This document shows positions 12,901 through 24,196 of a DNA stretch of 64,000 nt, piece by piece. This stretch comes from Varroa destructor (lineage: Eukaryota; Arthropoda; Arachnida; Mesostigmata; Varroidae): NCBI RefSeq assembly GCF_002443255.2, contig NW_019211459.1:24881388-24945387 (forward strand), read 5' to 3'. The notes below the pieces were generated by a model. It saw only the letters and a program-made list of their open reading frames with translations. It was not told where the DNA came from and did not search any database. The first letter of the stretch is position 1, and each line of letters opens with the position of its first letter. A program made the position numbers and the translations under genes.

Positions 12901-13759
12901 CAGTTGTATCAATAGAAGAAGTTATTCGAGATATGTTTTGACGTTTTCCGATACTACAACAAGCTCTATTGATGTTAGTTTTCCATCTTGATTGGCCTGA
13001 TACCATAGCTCGCCCCCCTTACGCTTTGCCGATACCAGGTATTATACGAATTCTCTATCCTTATTTACTCACAACGATCAGGTAACTTTATTGAAATGTT
13101 AAATGACCATATTCGATTCCAATATAGTTCGTTTCCTTTTTACTTGATTGCAGGAGAGCGTGTATACCGCCTGTGCATGCTGCCTCTGGTTGGTTTCTTC
13201 CATCTTGCAGTTGGTTATGGCTACAAGCAGCGATTGGCGTTATCGAAGTGATTTTTTCTCACAAACTCTAAGTGACCAATATGTTGCTGCGGGTGTTTTT
13301 GGAGTATTTCAGGTAAAAGTTATTTCATAGCAAATATCTCGTAGAATTTTCTTTACAGACACACACACGAACGCTTACCCGTGTATAGTGGCATACCGAC
13401 ATGTTAGATGTATACAAATAAGTGTTTAATAAGATGGTCGAGAATACTGACACACAAATTGAGCTACTGAATAAACTCTGTGTGATGACATTTGCGTCGT
13501 ACGTAGAGACAGTATCTAATCGGAATAAAAAGATTTACTTAGGGTAAACACAAAAATATTTGACCAGGCTCACCGCTTAATTATTGCTGGATGGCTCAAG
13601 CGATCAAATCAGAAGACTTCTACAAAACTCATAAGTTAGCTGTTTTCGTTTTCTGATTCTGTATAGGTGATCACCTATGGAGTGGGGACGTTCTTTCTGT
13701 TTATCGAATGGAAAGCGTCCAGGCCGATGCCACCGCCGACGAGCATCCCCCAGTCATAA
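9790..13759 (+). CDS. MARVEL-domain (CKLF-like/CMTM-type) four-span membrane protein, 4 exons, 203 aa
   Basis: The spliced coding sequence joins 9790-9984, 12466-12630, 13154-13312 and 13667-13759. All three introns are GT-AG and phase 0, and the frame closes at TAA 13757-13759, giving 203 residues. Residues 1-50 are a Gln/Ser-rich cytoplasmic tail. A family-like stretch, YFRTIPGWVKITQL (52-65), leads into the first membrane segment (about 60-80). Further hydrophobic segments lie at about 84-108, 121-143 and 164-187, followed by a short Pro-rich tail. The order (tail, R-x-x-PG-x-x-K, four spans, W-K after span four) matches the MARVEL fold of CMTM proteins, which act in membrane apposition and vesicle traffic. 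Which CMTM paralogue it matches, and its cargo, cannot be told. The ATG is fixed by an in-frame stop 6 nt upstream. No clear polyadenylation signal was found close after the stop. Confidence 0.85.
9985..12465 (+). other. MARVEL gene intron 1 (about 2.5 kb)
   Basis: The intron runs from GTAAGA to a T-rich tract ending TTTAG. It is AT-rich with no nested gene that I can support. It contains an AATAAT run near 12199-12213 and a tandem TGTTCAATAC duplication near 12172-12191. Confidence 0.8.
12466..12630 (+). CDS. MARVEL gene, coding exon 2 (residues 66-120)
   Basis: The acceptor follows a run of T ending TTTAG. The exon starts GTG CTG GGA (VLG) and ends GCC|GTAAGT, a near-ideal donor, after 55 codons. 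It encodes the rest of segment 1, segment 2 (FYMFVAGVTFCGTALLSLA) and the following loop. Confidence 0.88.
12631..13153 (+). other. MARVEL gene intron 2 (523 bp)
   Basis: The boundaries are GTAAGT and TTGCAG. It holds no coding signal beyond open-frame read-through at the edges. Confidence 0.85.
13154..13312 (+). CDS. MARVEL gene, coding exon 3 (residues 121-173)
   Basis: The exon has 53 codons between TTGCAG and CAG|GTAAAA. It encodes membrane segment 3, a Cys-containing hydrophobic stretch (YTACACCLWLVSSILQLVMA), then a polar loop and the start of segment 4 (AAGVFGVFQ). Confidence 0.88.
13313..13666 (+). other. MARVEL gene intron 3 (354 bp)
   Basis: The boundaries are GTAAAA and GTATAG after a T-rich stretch. 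No other feature was seen in it. Confidence 0.83.
13667..13759 (+). CDS. MARVEL gene, terminal coding exon 4 (residues 174-203)
   Basis: Thirty codons plus TAA. It completes segment 4 (VITYGVGTFFLFIEWKA) and ends in a Pro-rich tail (RPMPPPTSIPQS). The aromatic-Glu-Trp-Lys end of the last span is typical of CMTM proteins. Confidence 0.85.
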   Translation: MITYGVGTFFLFIEWKASRPMPPPTSIPQS

Positions 13760-16732
13760 GTCAGAATAGAATGACGGTTAATAGGACGGCACCCGGATTA
13801 GCACTGCATTAGCGGCTGGTTTTCCACTTGGTTTTCAGTGGTTGGAACCTGATTCTCCCTCCTATTGGGAACATCATCATTCTGGCCTTCGTATCTGACC
13901 AGCAAAATACCCCTTTGACAATTTTCAATACCAAATGTATAATATTTAAAAGGAGTTGCGCTCCCTTATTTTTAACCACTTGCCGTTTACTCATGATAAC
14001 GTTAAAGAGATTTCCATTGTTTGCATAGAGGCGATACGATTAAGAGCGGGCTTATAGCGTCTGTAAAGGTTATCTGTTGTGTATTCATCGTTTCGTGTCT
14101 GAAATAGAGAGTACACTTTATGATGCTACTGAAAATTATCCACATTCACGAGCGGATTTGTCAGATTCAAGAGATTTATCCAAATTTAAAGGGTCGTATA
14201 ATTAATCAACTTAGAACGGTTGATTTCGATGGCGTCTGTTCTGTTTCTGATTAGCGAGCTTAGTACGTCAGACTTTTCTCTAGTCTCAGGATTAGATCTA
14301 ATGTGAGGATTCTGCCCTAGAAAATCGAATGATGACCAGAAGATATTAATTCTTGCTTTCGTAGAGTCTATACGGACCTCGCCATTCCCAATCTACAACT
14401 CAGATTGAATAGGCGCTTTAGATCCTGTGACTTAACACCATTAGCGTTATGACGTTTTCGCAGGACAAAAAGCGAACAAAGTTCGATTGCGTATGTAGCT
14501 AAGCCACGATTACCCGAAATACTGCCAGTACTTCTCGCATGCTTAAAGCAATGTACGGATCTTAGTGTTCGATGGCTAACTTGAAACGGATCCATTTTTT
14601 TTTTTCTTAAATAATCAATAGAGCTACCGATCAAACAAGATGTGGCTTGTTTGAATGGTAGTTGCTCTAAAAATCTGCTTCGGTTTACGATCAACGGACA
14701 CCTTGTCAAGCAGACGTTTGTACTACGTACGGAAGCCGATAGTCAAACTCTGCTGTGCAGTTCAGAGACCAAGTGAAGAATATTCTTCCACGAAATTGTG
14801 CATACGGCACAACGCTATTATTTTTCCTCCATTCAAAATTACTTATATAAATCCATCACTAAAAGATCTTCGTGAATCTACAAAATTACGTATCATAATA
14901 AATCGTTTGGTGCAAGGTGACACAAGTTCACCCGGCTAAAATATAAATAATAACTGGAACCGTTGTGGATCTTCATGTCGAATGCACTTTTCGAACGGTA
15001 CTGCCTCCCGTTACAAAGCGACCTGTATGCAACCAACAGCGTTCTTACTAGCGTGTGCACTACTGGCCATGGTTGTCAAAGCATGAACTGTGCAGGCTGT
15101 CTGCCGAGCACCGGCGACACAAACACTCAGATTGATAAGGGTATCTGCAGTAGATATTGTAATAGATACTTGACAAGCTAGCAAGAGAATATATCTTGGC
15201 TATCTTATGGACCAGGATAACTTTCGAAAACGTTCATTATCAGAAAATGTAAAAGACATCATAAAATAAAGACAATAAAGTTCGTCATTGATACACGTAC
15301 CCAGTTATTGAACAGCGTAGTTTTCTCAAAGCATATACATTTCGATAGAGTGCAAACCTTACCATGTGTTCACGTCCAGCTTAAAAATGCTGGCCATTTT
15401 GTTAAGGCACGTAAAGAGCTCGTCTCTGCTGGCCGGCTGGGCGAAAAGCCAAACCCAGCTGAAAATTTCCTCTAACGATTTACTACTGAATGTATTACTT
15501 TCGACCTTCGATCAGCTTCTCACAATGGCTGAGGGCAGTTATTAAGTCTAGCTAGAAAGTAAAGTTACTTTGTGGGCCTTTATTGTTTGTGCGTCATGTT
15601 GAAGCTTTTGAACCTTTGTAGGAAGTAGCTGTTCAACTTTCCACAAGCGAAAACGCTAGCTTATTCGGCTACGCGAATTATATTGTGTTTCGTTCCGTAC
15701 CTGTGATCACTGAATACCAAATTTTAATTCGAATTATAATCTGGTAATTTTATTTTCGTTACAACTGCGCGCTGATAAAACTACGAAACTACGTCCACAA
15801 TATAACAAAAATGTAACGATAAAAACAGAGTAAACCAAGTACATACATGCAGCTAACGAACCTAATTTAGTTGAACTTCTTTGTTTTTTTTTTCTTCTTC
15901 TATAACTCTCGTTAGCATCCTTCGCTGCCCAACGAAGTCATTTTGTCGTGATACGCTTTTCATGTGATTCCTATTATCCCAATGTTGTATTCGCTACTAG
16001 CGATGGCATTTCTTTAAGGGTTTTGCATAAGTTGTAATAAATGATTGTATATTGTGTACAAGTAGGGCCACTGTTTTTTAGCCGTTAAGGCCGTGTGGTA
16101 CAATTTTCTAGGCTACGGATTGTGTTTAATCATTATGTACAGTAAACCGTAAACCATATCTAATAAATGTATGAGGCGAGGTTCATACCATCGTTTGTGA
16201 CATTCGGTCTTTGATTCAATGTTACAGACGCATTTTTACGTTCGTAATTGATTTTTTTTTATGAAAATAGATTCTAAAGTCGGTACTGATTTTTTGGCGG
16301 GTAACTTTAAACCGGCATGTTACCTGTAAGTTGTGTTCGTTAGCCTAATTCATTTGTTTTAGTAAACAACTGAGCCAGCTTTTCGATTCGCTCCCTGAGA
16401 TACACGCTACCTATCAACGCGCGTAATCGACACGTCGTGATAGGCTGCTTTTTTTCCGTCTGAAGCCACCAGTAGTTTGCTTTGACGGTAAGAACCCTTT
16501 ACGAGTAGTTACGTAGTAGTTTATGTGTGCTCCATCGTCTTTTCTAAGATAAGCTTCATCGAGCTGGCCGCATTTCTTACCACTACCATGTAGCTAAACC
16601 ATACCATGAACTCATGTAAGGATCTAGACATCTGAGAACTCCCAGCACGAATCGATTTCATAATTAACAGCTGCTGCTTGATCCCGGTTATTGGTGATTT
16701 CTTTACTTCGAGCTGTCCTTTGAGCAGATGGC
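13760..16732. other. 3' flank of MARVEL gene and intergenic DNA
   Basis: The first part presumably holds the MARVEL 3' untranslated region, but there is no nearby canonical AATAAA; one lies near 14899. At 15000-15180 one frame is Cys-rich and an overlapping frame reads as a short hydrophobic peptide. They use the same bases and neither has a good splice context, so no gene is called. The stretch just below 16733 would be the 3' flank of the minus-strand ORF. Confidence 0.55.
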
Positions 16733-17809
16733 CTATGGTAACCGGTGGTCGATTTTCCGTTCAGCTCTGGCATTTGTCTGCGTGCTAGTGTTTTCCTGGC
16801 TGGTAGCATTGTCTGCTACTGCTGTTGTTGAGTAAATCTGATTTAGAACTAGAGCATTGTCATATTTTTGCGGTGTTGAGATTGGTTTGGCGAGAATTTT
16901 CTTTTCCGTTTGTCGGCCACTTTTCTCCTTGGTACTTTCATTAGATTCTTGTCGGACTTTCTCGGTACTACATACAAAGACAGGACTTCTCGGGTATAAC
17001 TCGGGTTGCAAACTATTATTGTTGTTGTTGCTACTATTATGACTCTGTGGTAATATCGTTTGACTAGCGGATCTCCTCGACATTGAATTTAACTCTTTCT
17101 GCTTTTCTAATTTGTAATCCACTACAGTCGAGTCGTTTCTTTCAACATCCTGGTGTGCCTTTATCCACACCTGGCTAATCTTGCCTCCGCCGAATCCGAT
17201 CTCGAAGTCGCCCATGCCCCACCCCTGACTGTTCCATTGGTAAGCCTTACCCCAGTCGGGATCCATCTCCTGGTCACCATTCCCGCCCGATTCACTGGCT
17301 TTTTTAGCACAGCAGTTTCGCATCAGACCCTGTTCAACCTTGCCAACCGCCTTTTTTTTGGCTTCGTCAAGGCTTTTGATATACCGGCAGATTCCATCTA
17401 TCCGGTCCTTTTGGCTCGTCTGACCTGTATACGCGCCTTCGAGGCCGCGCATAAAACCCCGAACATAGTCGACCATGAAAAGATCAGTCTGCATCTCAAG
17501 CGAGAGTGGACCCGTGTTATAGAATAAGCCAGCGGAACCCCGTGTCGGAGTGCCCCACAAGGCCCCGTGGGCGTTCAATGCCTTGTCCTGCCGTTCGACC
17601 TCGTCAGCGAATAGGGTACGAATATCTTCTGCCTCTTTTAAATAGGTTTCTATATCAGCGGCATTGAATTCTTTCTCTGTCTGTGTTAGCGGTTTCCGTT
17701 CCCTTACGTAATTTCCGTCATGGTAAAAACCATGTCTTAACCGGCGAATGGAGCTACAGAGCCGGGCGAACTCAGCCCTTTGCCAAGCATCCAACTCACC
17801 GGAGGACAT
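16733..17809 (-). CDS. Intronless ORF of 358 codons, unrecognised protein
   Basis: I do not recognise this protein. It reads from ATG at 17809 to TAG at 16733-16735 without a stop, against a chance expectation of roughly 17 codons between stops here, so it is very likely real. An in-frame TGA lies upstream of the ATG, fixing the start; the ATG has a T at -3, a weak context. Residues 1 to about 175 look globular and helical, rich in charged residues, Trp, Tyr and Phe (for example RLRHGFYHDGNY near residue 23). Residues about 185-225 are Gly/Trp-rich (WNSQGWGMGDFEIGFGGG). The rest is polar and disordered-looking, with an SSNNNNN run and Lys/Thr/Ser-rich sequence. No signal peptide or membrane span is visible. 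It is more GC-rich than its flanks. It could be a lineage-specific gene, a retrogene, or a captured viral or transposon gene. Confidence 0.7.
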   Translation of the reverse strand: MSSGELDAWQRAEFARLCSSIRRLRHGFYHDGNYVRERKPLTQTEKEFNAADIETYLKEAEDIRTLFADEVERQDKALNAHGALWGTPTRGSAGLFYNTGPLSLEMQTDLFMVDYVRGFMRGLEGAYTGQTSQKDRIDGICRYIKSLDEAKKKAVGKVEQGLMRNCCAKKASESGGNGDQEMDPDWGKAYQWNSQGWGMGDFEIGFGGGKISQVWIKAHQDVERNDSTVVDYKLEKQKELNSMSRRSASQTILPQSHNSSNNNNNSLQPELYPRSPVFVCSTEKVRQESNESTKEKSGRQTEKKILAKPISTPQKYDNALVLNQIYSTTAVADNATSQENTSTQTNARAERKIDHRLP

Positions 17810-19453
17810 CGAATCGTAGACTCTAGATCATCGAACAACTTCGTTGTGACCATAGTAGCGATAGCAAATAGAGAGCCCCTTGCTGCACCCCCAGTTATAA
17901 TCTGATCGATCAATAGCTGCGTCCGAACTAGCAGGACTCGATGATTAAACGTTCGCTATCGTTGCGCAATAATGCCTTATAGGTGTAGTTGAATATAAAA
18001 TATTTTCATAACTGCGATTAGGGTATACACGACAGTGGTCCCTTATCTATCAGAAAACTTTAACTTCAAAGTTCAAACAGTTTTTGATAAGAGAGTGCCA
18101 TGAGCGCTTTGGCGTCTTCGATTATAGAATGACCTTTTCTGTTCGACTACGTCCTACCTCAAATGAATAGGAAGAGTTAATGCAAATCCTCTCCAATGGC
18201 ACAATCGTTTCGTTTCAATGTGACAGAGAACGTACATTTTCTCCTGGGGTTTGCATGTGGCGTGACCGTCTGCGGAACGCAGTTCATATGGGTCACGCAG
18301 GGGGAACTCATCGATGTCGAGATTTTCCAGTTATTTGTACCATTCTTAGCTGAAATCTTCGTTCATAGCCGGAATGAGACTAAAGCAATTTCGAATGTAA
18401 TTACCCAGGTGGATTGCGTATGTTTTTGAGACAATTTGGACAAGCCGATTGGAGTATGGTCACTCTCAATTAATTGTTTGTGTTTTTGTTTACAATATGC
18501 TGAATAATAATTAGAATTCGAATGTGACGAATTGCGCTGTAACAAGTTGTATGGCCTATTCTAAGTTTGCTTAAAGTCGATAACAACCTTCTGATGGTAG
18601 GAATCTTAACAACATAGAAGATACCATGATGGCAAATACATGTTAAAAGTACTAAAGCCATCTTTTTTTTAAATTGGCTAGCTATTTATATATAGGCAAA
18701 CTATTGAAAGAATAAATTGTTTGCAGAGCGTCATACTAGATGCAATCACAATATTTTCTACTACTACAAACGTGGAGTTTTTATTTATGATTGGTTTGTT
18801 TTTAAGTTTGTGTTATTCCTAACTGTCGTGTCAACCATTTAACGCGATTACAGCTTCAATTCGGGACTTGAACAACCTACTAATCATAGAAGTCCCAAAA
18901 AAGCCAACCATTGGAACTCACCTGAATGATCCTATTAATATACCTATGATAACTTTTATATTCAAAACCTAGGTGTGTCGAAAATGGCTTGTTGAGCCCT
19001 TTGATGCATTATTAAGTCCTACTGCCGATACTCCGGTTTTCTTTATAAGAATTTTGCTAGATTTCTTTAGAAGTTGCATAATAACGTAGACCGTCGATTT
19101 CAGCTAAAATTTTACCAGAATTTAAATATCGCCTGATGTGTATTAAAAATAGCAGGTGGGCTATTTCTAGTCCTTTTGTAGGTTGAATATTAGGCTGTCG
19201 GAGGCATTTACCATATTTTTAGCTAAATGGCTTTAAAATTACATATCTCATGTAATATAAGTCGCATTGGCGTTGGCGTCATTTGGAACCAAAGAATTGT
19301 GGATGTGCTATAACGGTAGGAACACTTCTACTCAAAGTTAAGACAGAGCTCCTTGAAGATGAGCCATTTGTGAAAAGATACACCATAGTTCGCAGTTTTA
19401 TTATATATACACACAGACACACCCATAGACATAAATATCGGCCAAGCGCATAA
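17810..19453. other. Intergenic DNA 5' of the 358-codon ORF
   Basis: It may hold the minus-strand promoter next to 17810. On the minus strand, another frame starting ATG at about 17853 reads into CCTCCG|GTGAGT, which looks like a splice donor. This leaves open that a spliced transcript starts here. A 77-codon plus-strand frame at 18196-18429 is within chance length. The rest is AT-rich without visible features. Confidence 0.45.
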
Positions 19454-19805
19454 AGAAACTTGTGCTGTGCTGTTTATAGTCGAGGCCTATTATCAGAAAA
19501 AAACGCCTAAAGATTGGTTCTTTCTCGCTTTCACTTTGGAAGTTGATGAAACTTGCGGAAGTTGAATAAGACCGGCACGTAAATAGCCATGACATCATTA
19601 AGGAAGTGAACATCCACCACCGAACAGTTTTAAATCGTTTCAAAAAAGCTGGCAAGCAACATAAAAGAAGTTCAATGCTTTTGTGCCAGAAAAATCTACT
19701 CGATCGTTTTCCGAAACTCTATAGAAGCCTCCCTTCATTGAAAGTATTTTTGAATAAAAATGTGGCTAATAGAAAATGTTTCTCTTTAAGCGTCAAAAGG
19801 GAGTA
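19454..19805 (+). mobile_element. Decayed mariner transposase fragment
   Basis: Three short reading-frame segments in order match the N-terminal half of mariner transposases. Positions 19454-19507 read RNLCCAVYSRGLLSEKNA, like the conserved R-x-I-C-x-V-Y-G-x-G-x-L-S-E region. Positions 19512-19550 read DWFFLAFTLEVDE, like the WF-x-x-F...LE-D-E stretch, followed by a decayed RSGRP-like site. Positions 19591-19805 read IHHRTVLNRFKKAG and QKNLLDRF, like the second helix-turn-helix and the following linker. In-frame stops and at least two frameshifts make it non-functional. The catalytic DDD part and terminal repeats are not visible. It is an old remnant of a DNA transposon that once moved by cut-and-paste. 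Confidence 0.75.
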
Positions 19806-22800
19806 AGTGTCATTTGTAACAAAAAAGCGTCCATTCTAAGGTAGTTTAGTAATATTATAAATCTGCGTTACACTTGTCTGCACGTGTACATTATAATAAT
19901 GTACTGAGTGTATCTTCGGGGCAGTAGGTACATACTAGGGAGAGTAAAACGAGTTTGTTTTACTGACGTTATATCCACATACATCTTAATAAAATATTGA
20001 ACAAAATTATGTTTGCCAGTGATTTAAGAACATATGACTATTGCTATCTAGGTCATAGTAGGTCAACTCGTTTATTTTGCAGATTTCTGCCTGTGTACCC
20101 AGGGAGCACCTCGCCACGACTAGCTAGCAGGCGTCGTCAACGGTATATTGTAGGAGATATACGTACACTGCGAGAGGAAAACGTAAACATTTCTGTCACC
20201 ATTGCGAGCACAGCTTGGTTTGAGAAATCTAGACAATAAAATATGCCTTTCTAGGTTATTAAACAGCCAAGAGGTATAAACATATTGCTCAGTGGTTACT
20301 CCCTTGTTCAATGTCCTGATCTCCCATACAATCTCAAAATGGCTCAAGGGTCAAATTTATGCTAGTTTTTATATTGGCCGCTATCTCTTGACTAGCAGGC
20401 TGGAGCAGATACGAAAATGCTATCCGATGTTTTAACATAGCCGAGTACTTGCGGCTTTTCTGCGCTTGGTGTCTTTCGATCTTTCATGGACGTTCTTTGT
20501 CTATGGTGAATGATACGTATGTGTTCGATGCTGAAATTTGTTCGGGACCATCTATCGCAATGCTCTTTTGGTAGTGCGAGGTATGCACCGACGTAACTTG
20601 CTTCTGAAGTCACAAATTGCAATTCGCAAATACCAGAAGGGCCGAATGTTGTGTAACAATGAAACGTTGCCAGTCAAACTTGCATCAAGTTCTGTCGGGT
20701 TAGGGGAACGCTCGTTGATGGCACAATGCCAGGTACACTAAAGTACTAGATGGCAAAGTGTCCTTGCAAAACACATTCTACTTCCCCTTTCTTTCGTCCC
20801 TCAATTGAGGTTTGAGTAAATTGTTTCCACAGACGGTATCTACTTTGACCCGCTGTTTTAGCTATCAGGTTCGCCGAAGTTCTAATAAGAGGCAAAGTAT
20901 TTCGTTACGTTGTAATAGCCGCCAGTAGTTTGGGTCTCACAGAAGATCATCTGAATATTATATGTGTGGCTGTGCGTTCCAGCGACTAGTCTTTTCTTAC
21001 CGAGCATCGAGATCATATTCCATGAAACCTAAACGATAATGGCGTAATCCTATCGTTACCTACTTACCAAATACAGTCAACATTATATACCATAATTTAA
21101 ATAAATAATAATAATAATCTAAATAAATAATACTTTATACCAAAGTGCTGCTATTCGAAACGAATTCGCTATTGCATTAACACTCCAACTTCTGAAAGCT
21201 AAAACGATGTTAGTCTTTTAGCATATGGTTAGGCCACGCCACTTACGTACGGTTACACGCGAGTGGCACGTGCATGCATGCTGTCTCTTTCCAATAACTG
21301 ACGCTAAGTTCGCTGATTCCGTTAGAGCTCAGTGAATAATATATTTAATTGCTTATCTTAAGGATATGTAGTGGTCTAGATTCCAATCCGGCCGCAGACA
21401 CAAGGTTTGTTTCGATCTACGAACCAGACGTCTGATTGAATCTCTAACGATGGTGCCGGATGTAAAATTCAAATTCAAAGTACGTTAGATCAGCTGCACT
21501 TACGATTACCTTAAACCGAATCCAGTCTTATGAGCAAGGCGAAAGTTCCTGCTCTTATATAGGCGTCCGCCAAATGAGTAAACCGTGATATGCCGCCAGG
21601 AGCGGCGTTACGGCACAAGATGTCTATATAGGGGCCTGCGGTTTTTTTTACGTGATCCCGCACTACGTTTTGTTATTTCGTCGCCACATTCAGCAGATTT
21701 GAAATAACAATACGTCCCAACGTCGTCTAACACCAACTCATAATCATCTAAAGCAATGGAACTACTTTGCTATGAATAATTGGCCAGCCATTTGTCGGAC
21801 TTTCCAAGCCGAGTATCACACCGCCCTGATACCTTACAAAACATTGCATGTAGTCAGGGCACTCTACATGACGAAGTTTTTATATGTACTTATACGCTAA
21901 CTTATCTATCTTGTTTCTTCGAAGATAGATCAAGGGTCAGCTGGATTTGTGGCCTTCATAGATTCTAATGTATGTTTTGCCTTACACATGAGTGACCTGA
22001 TAATTTACCTCGCTACAGAACACGTAAGCCCATGAAAGCAGGCAATTGTCATCAGAATCAAACTGTTTAAATGTACTCGAAACCCAGAAGGTGGTTTACC
22101 TCTTATTTGTGAGTTGGAAAAATGATATTATCAGCGTACCCATCTAATGCAGGGATGTCGTACGAACATACCGCTAGCTTAGCAACATAAAGCGGGCTCA
22201 GAAGTGACCACTTTGTTATTTGCTGTAAACAGGTGACTTCAATAGTGTTTATGCTGATTAAAAACCAGGCACTCAATCTCAAAGTATTAACCCCTTCCAA
22301 TGGAGCTTACCTGTGCGTTGTACTACCACAATCGTTACTTTCCCCTTTCTAACCACTCGTAGTCAGAGGGCCACAGTTTCGAAAAACGCCTACGCATTTC
22401 TGTCGAAGCCAGGTTACGAAAACATTTACAAAATCTGGGTTAAATTGGCCGAACCCATTAGGATTTTCTTACTATGTGCTGTATGATCTATTCGGTACCT
22501 ACGGATACTCGAGCATACTCAGAACACAAGACATAATCAAACGTTGTTTTTCTTCTCGGGTTTTAGCACACATTAATCATACCAAGGACAATATTTATTA
22601 ACGTTTATTGAGATATGCGAATACTTAGCTATTATATCGCTGTCCACCTGTTTCTTTTGTTTTCAAGGTAATCTTTCATCGTTGACATCTTGCGATAGCC
22701 ATATCAGGAGATAGACTGTGTGAACTTCCTCTACACAGTGACACGTTAGTCGTTCAGCGGTCTTATTTGTGTTAATTATAATAATGCTAATGAAAGATAA

Positions 22801-24179
22801 GGGTGTTGTTATAGTTACGATGTTGATAGATTACTGACCCATCAAAGTTAAAATTCTTTTCGTTTAACTTCAGCGAGTATTTACTATACCTGCGAATACG
22901 ACAAAGATAAAACATTGAGAGGCGTTTTTTTTAACTGTAAAAACGTTACGTTTATATAAGCATCCTAGGAACGATTTGCTTGGTACTTATTATAAGATAA
23001 TAAAAAATAAATTATAGTACTAGAATCCCATTAATTAATTTCCTCAACAGGATATTGCCATCTACTTTTTTTTCGCTTGGGAAAGGCTATGACACACGTA
23101 TTATGCATGGCGCTTATTGGAATACATTATTACATATTGAAGTTAAGAGCCAACATTTATACGAATTTTCCTTCGTTTTGAGTCGAACCAGGTTGAGCAA
23201 TACACAAATCCAGCTCTTCCATTTCACAGAAAGCCTGTCTTGTAAAACAGTATTAAGTTTTCGTTTCAACTGCGTCATGAATCGCTTTGGCAACAGCCTC
23301 GCGGCACATTCTTATACGAATAACGTTATTCTTGAAACGCAAATGTAATATCATACCGTGTCCTCGATTTGGGGACACAACGAGCGCGCCAATTGTATCG
23401 AGTGTCTGTTGGAAAGTAGGGAATTGATCCCCAAGACACGCGTCCCACTTCGCGTAGCTTTGGAGCAGATAGGTGAAAGCGAATCCGGCTGAATCGCAGC
23501 AAATGGCTCGTTCTACAATCACGCAATCTTCAAAACCGTCTAGTCGTTGTGGGAGATGAGCAGGCAAGATACATGAGCAAAAGGATCAGTTTCTAACTAG
23601 GTACATGTAGATGGCTATAAAGGATCCTGGCCATCTTGCATTTCGCCATCGTATCGCCTACAACTTATCTGAGCATGTCAGAGGAGATCAGTTTTCACTT
23701 ATGCCGCTTACCGGATGGACACGTTGATGGCAGGACGGGGCGGGCGTTGGTTCTTAGCGGACCACTAAATATTTATGTCGCTCTTAAAGGTAGAACGTCA
23801 GGACGACAGGTGAATCCTAGAATTGTTGCTCGGATTATGGTAATAAGAAATTATTACCGCGTGTTTACTGATATGTGGACGTTGAGCGTACATAGACGTG
23901 CTAACTAAAAAAATAATTTAACTTATTCTGTAATGCCCGTCAGTCTACTGCGAACAATACACACGTTTTTATTAGAATGTACTAATGAGCATTCCGTTAA
24001 AATCCATCATAATGGCAACAATGGATTTGGAAACACTACAATTATTTAGATACTACCAATTCGTATTTATAAGGTTTTAAAAGGTGTGCGTTAAATTGAT
24101 GAGATCGAGTTTACTGCTTAAAATAATAAAATAAATTTTCAGAAAAGTGTCAAAATAAACATGCACATCTAAAATAGTT

Positions 24180-24196
24180 TATATATATATATATAT
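24180..24196. repeat. (TA)n microsatellite
   Basis: A short pure TA tract of about 17 bases. Confidence 0.9.

Noticed and set aside
15001..15180. Cys-rich small peptide frame
   Set aside because: It has no signal peptide in the same frame; the hydrophobic stretch nearby is in an overlapping frame and stops at once.
17153..17527. 124-codon plus-strand frame
   Set aside because: It lies entirely opposite the 358-codon minus-strand ORF and is its antisense shadow.
18196..18429. 77-codon hydrophobic frame divergent from the 358-codon ORF
   Set aside because: Its length is within chance, the start context is weak, and no partner exon was found.
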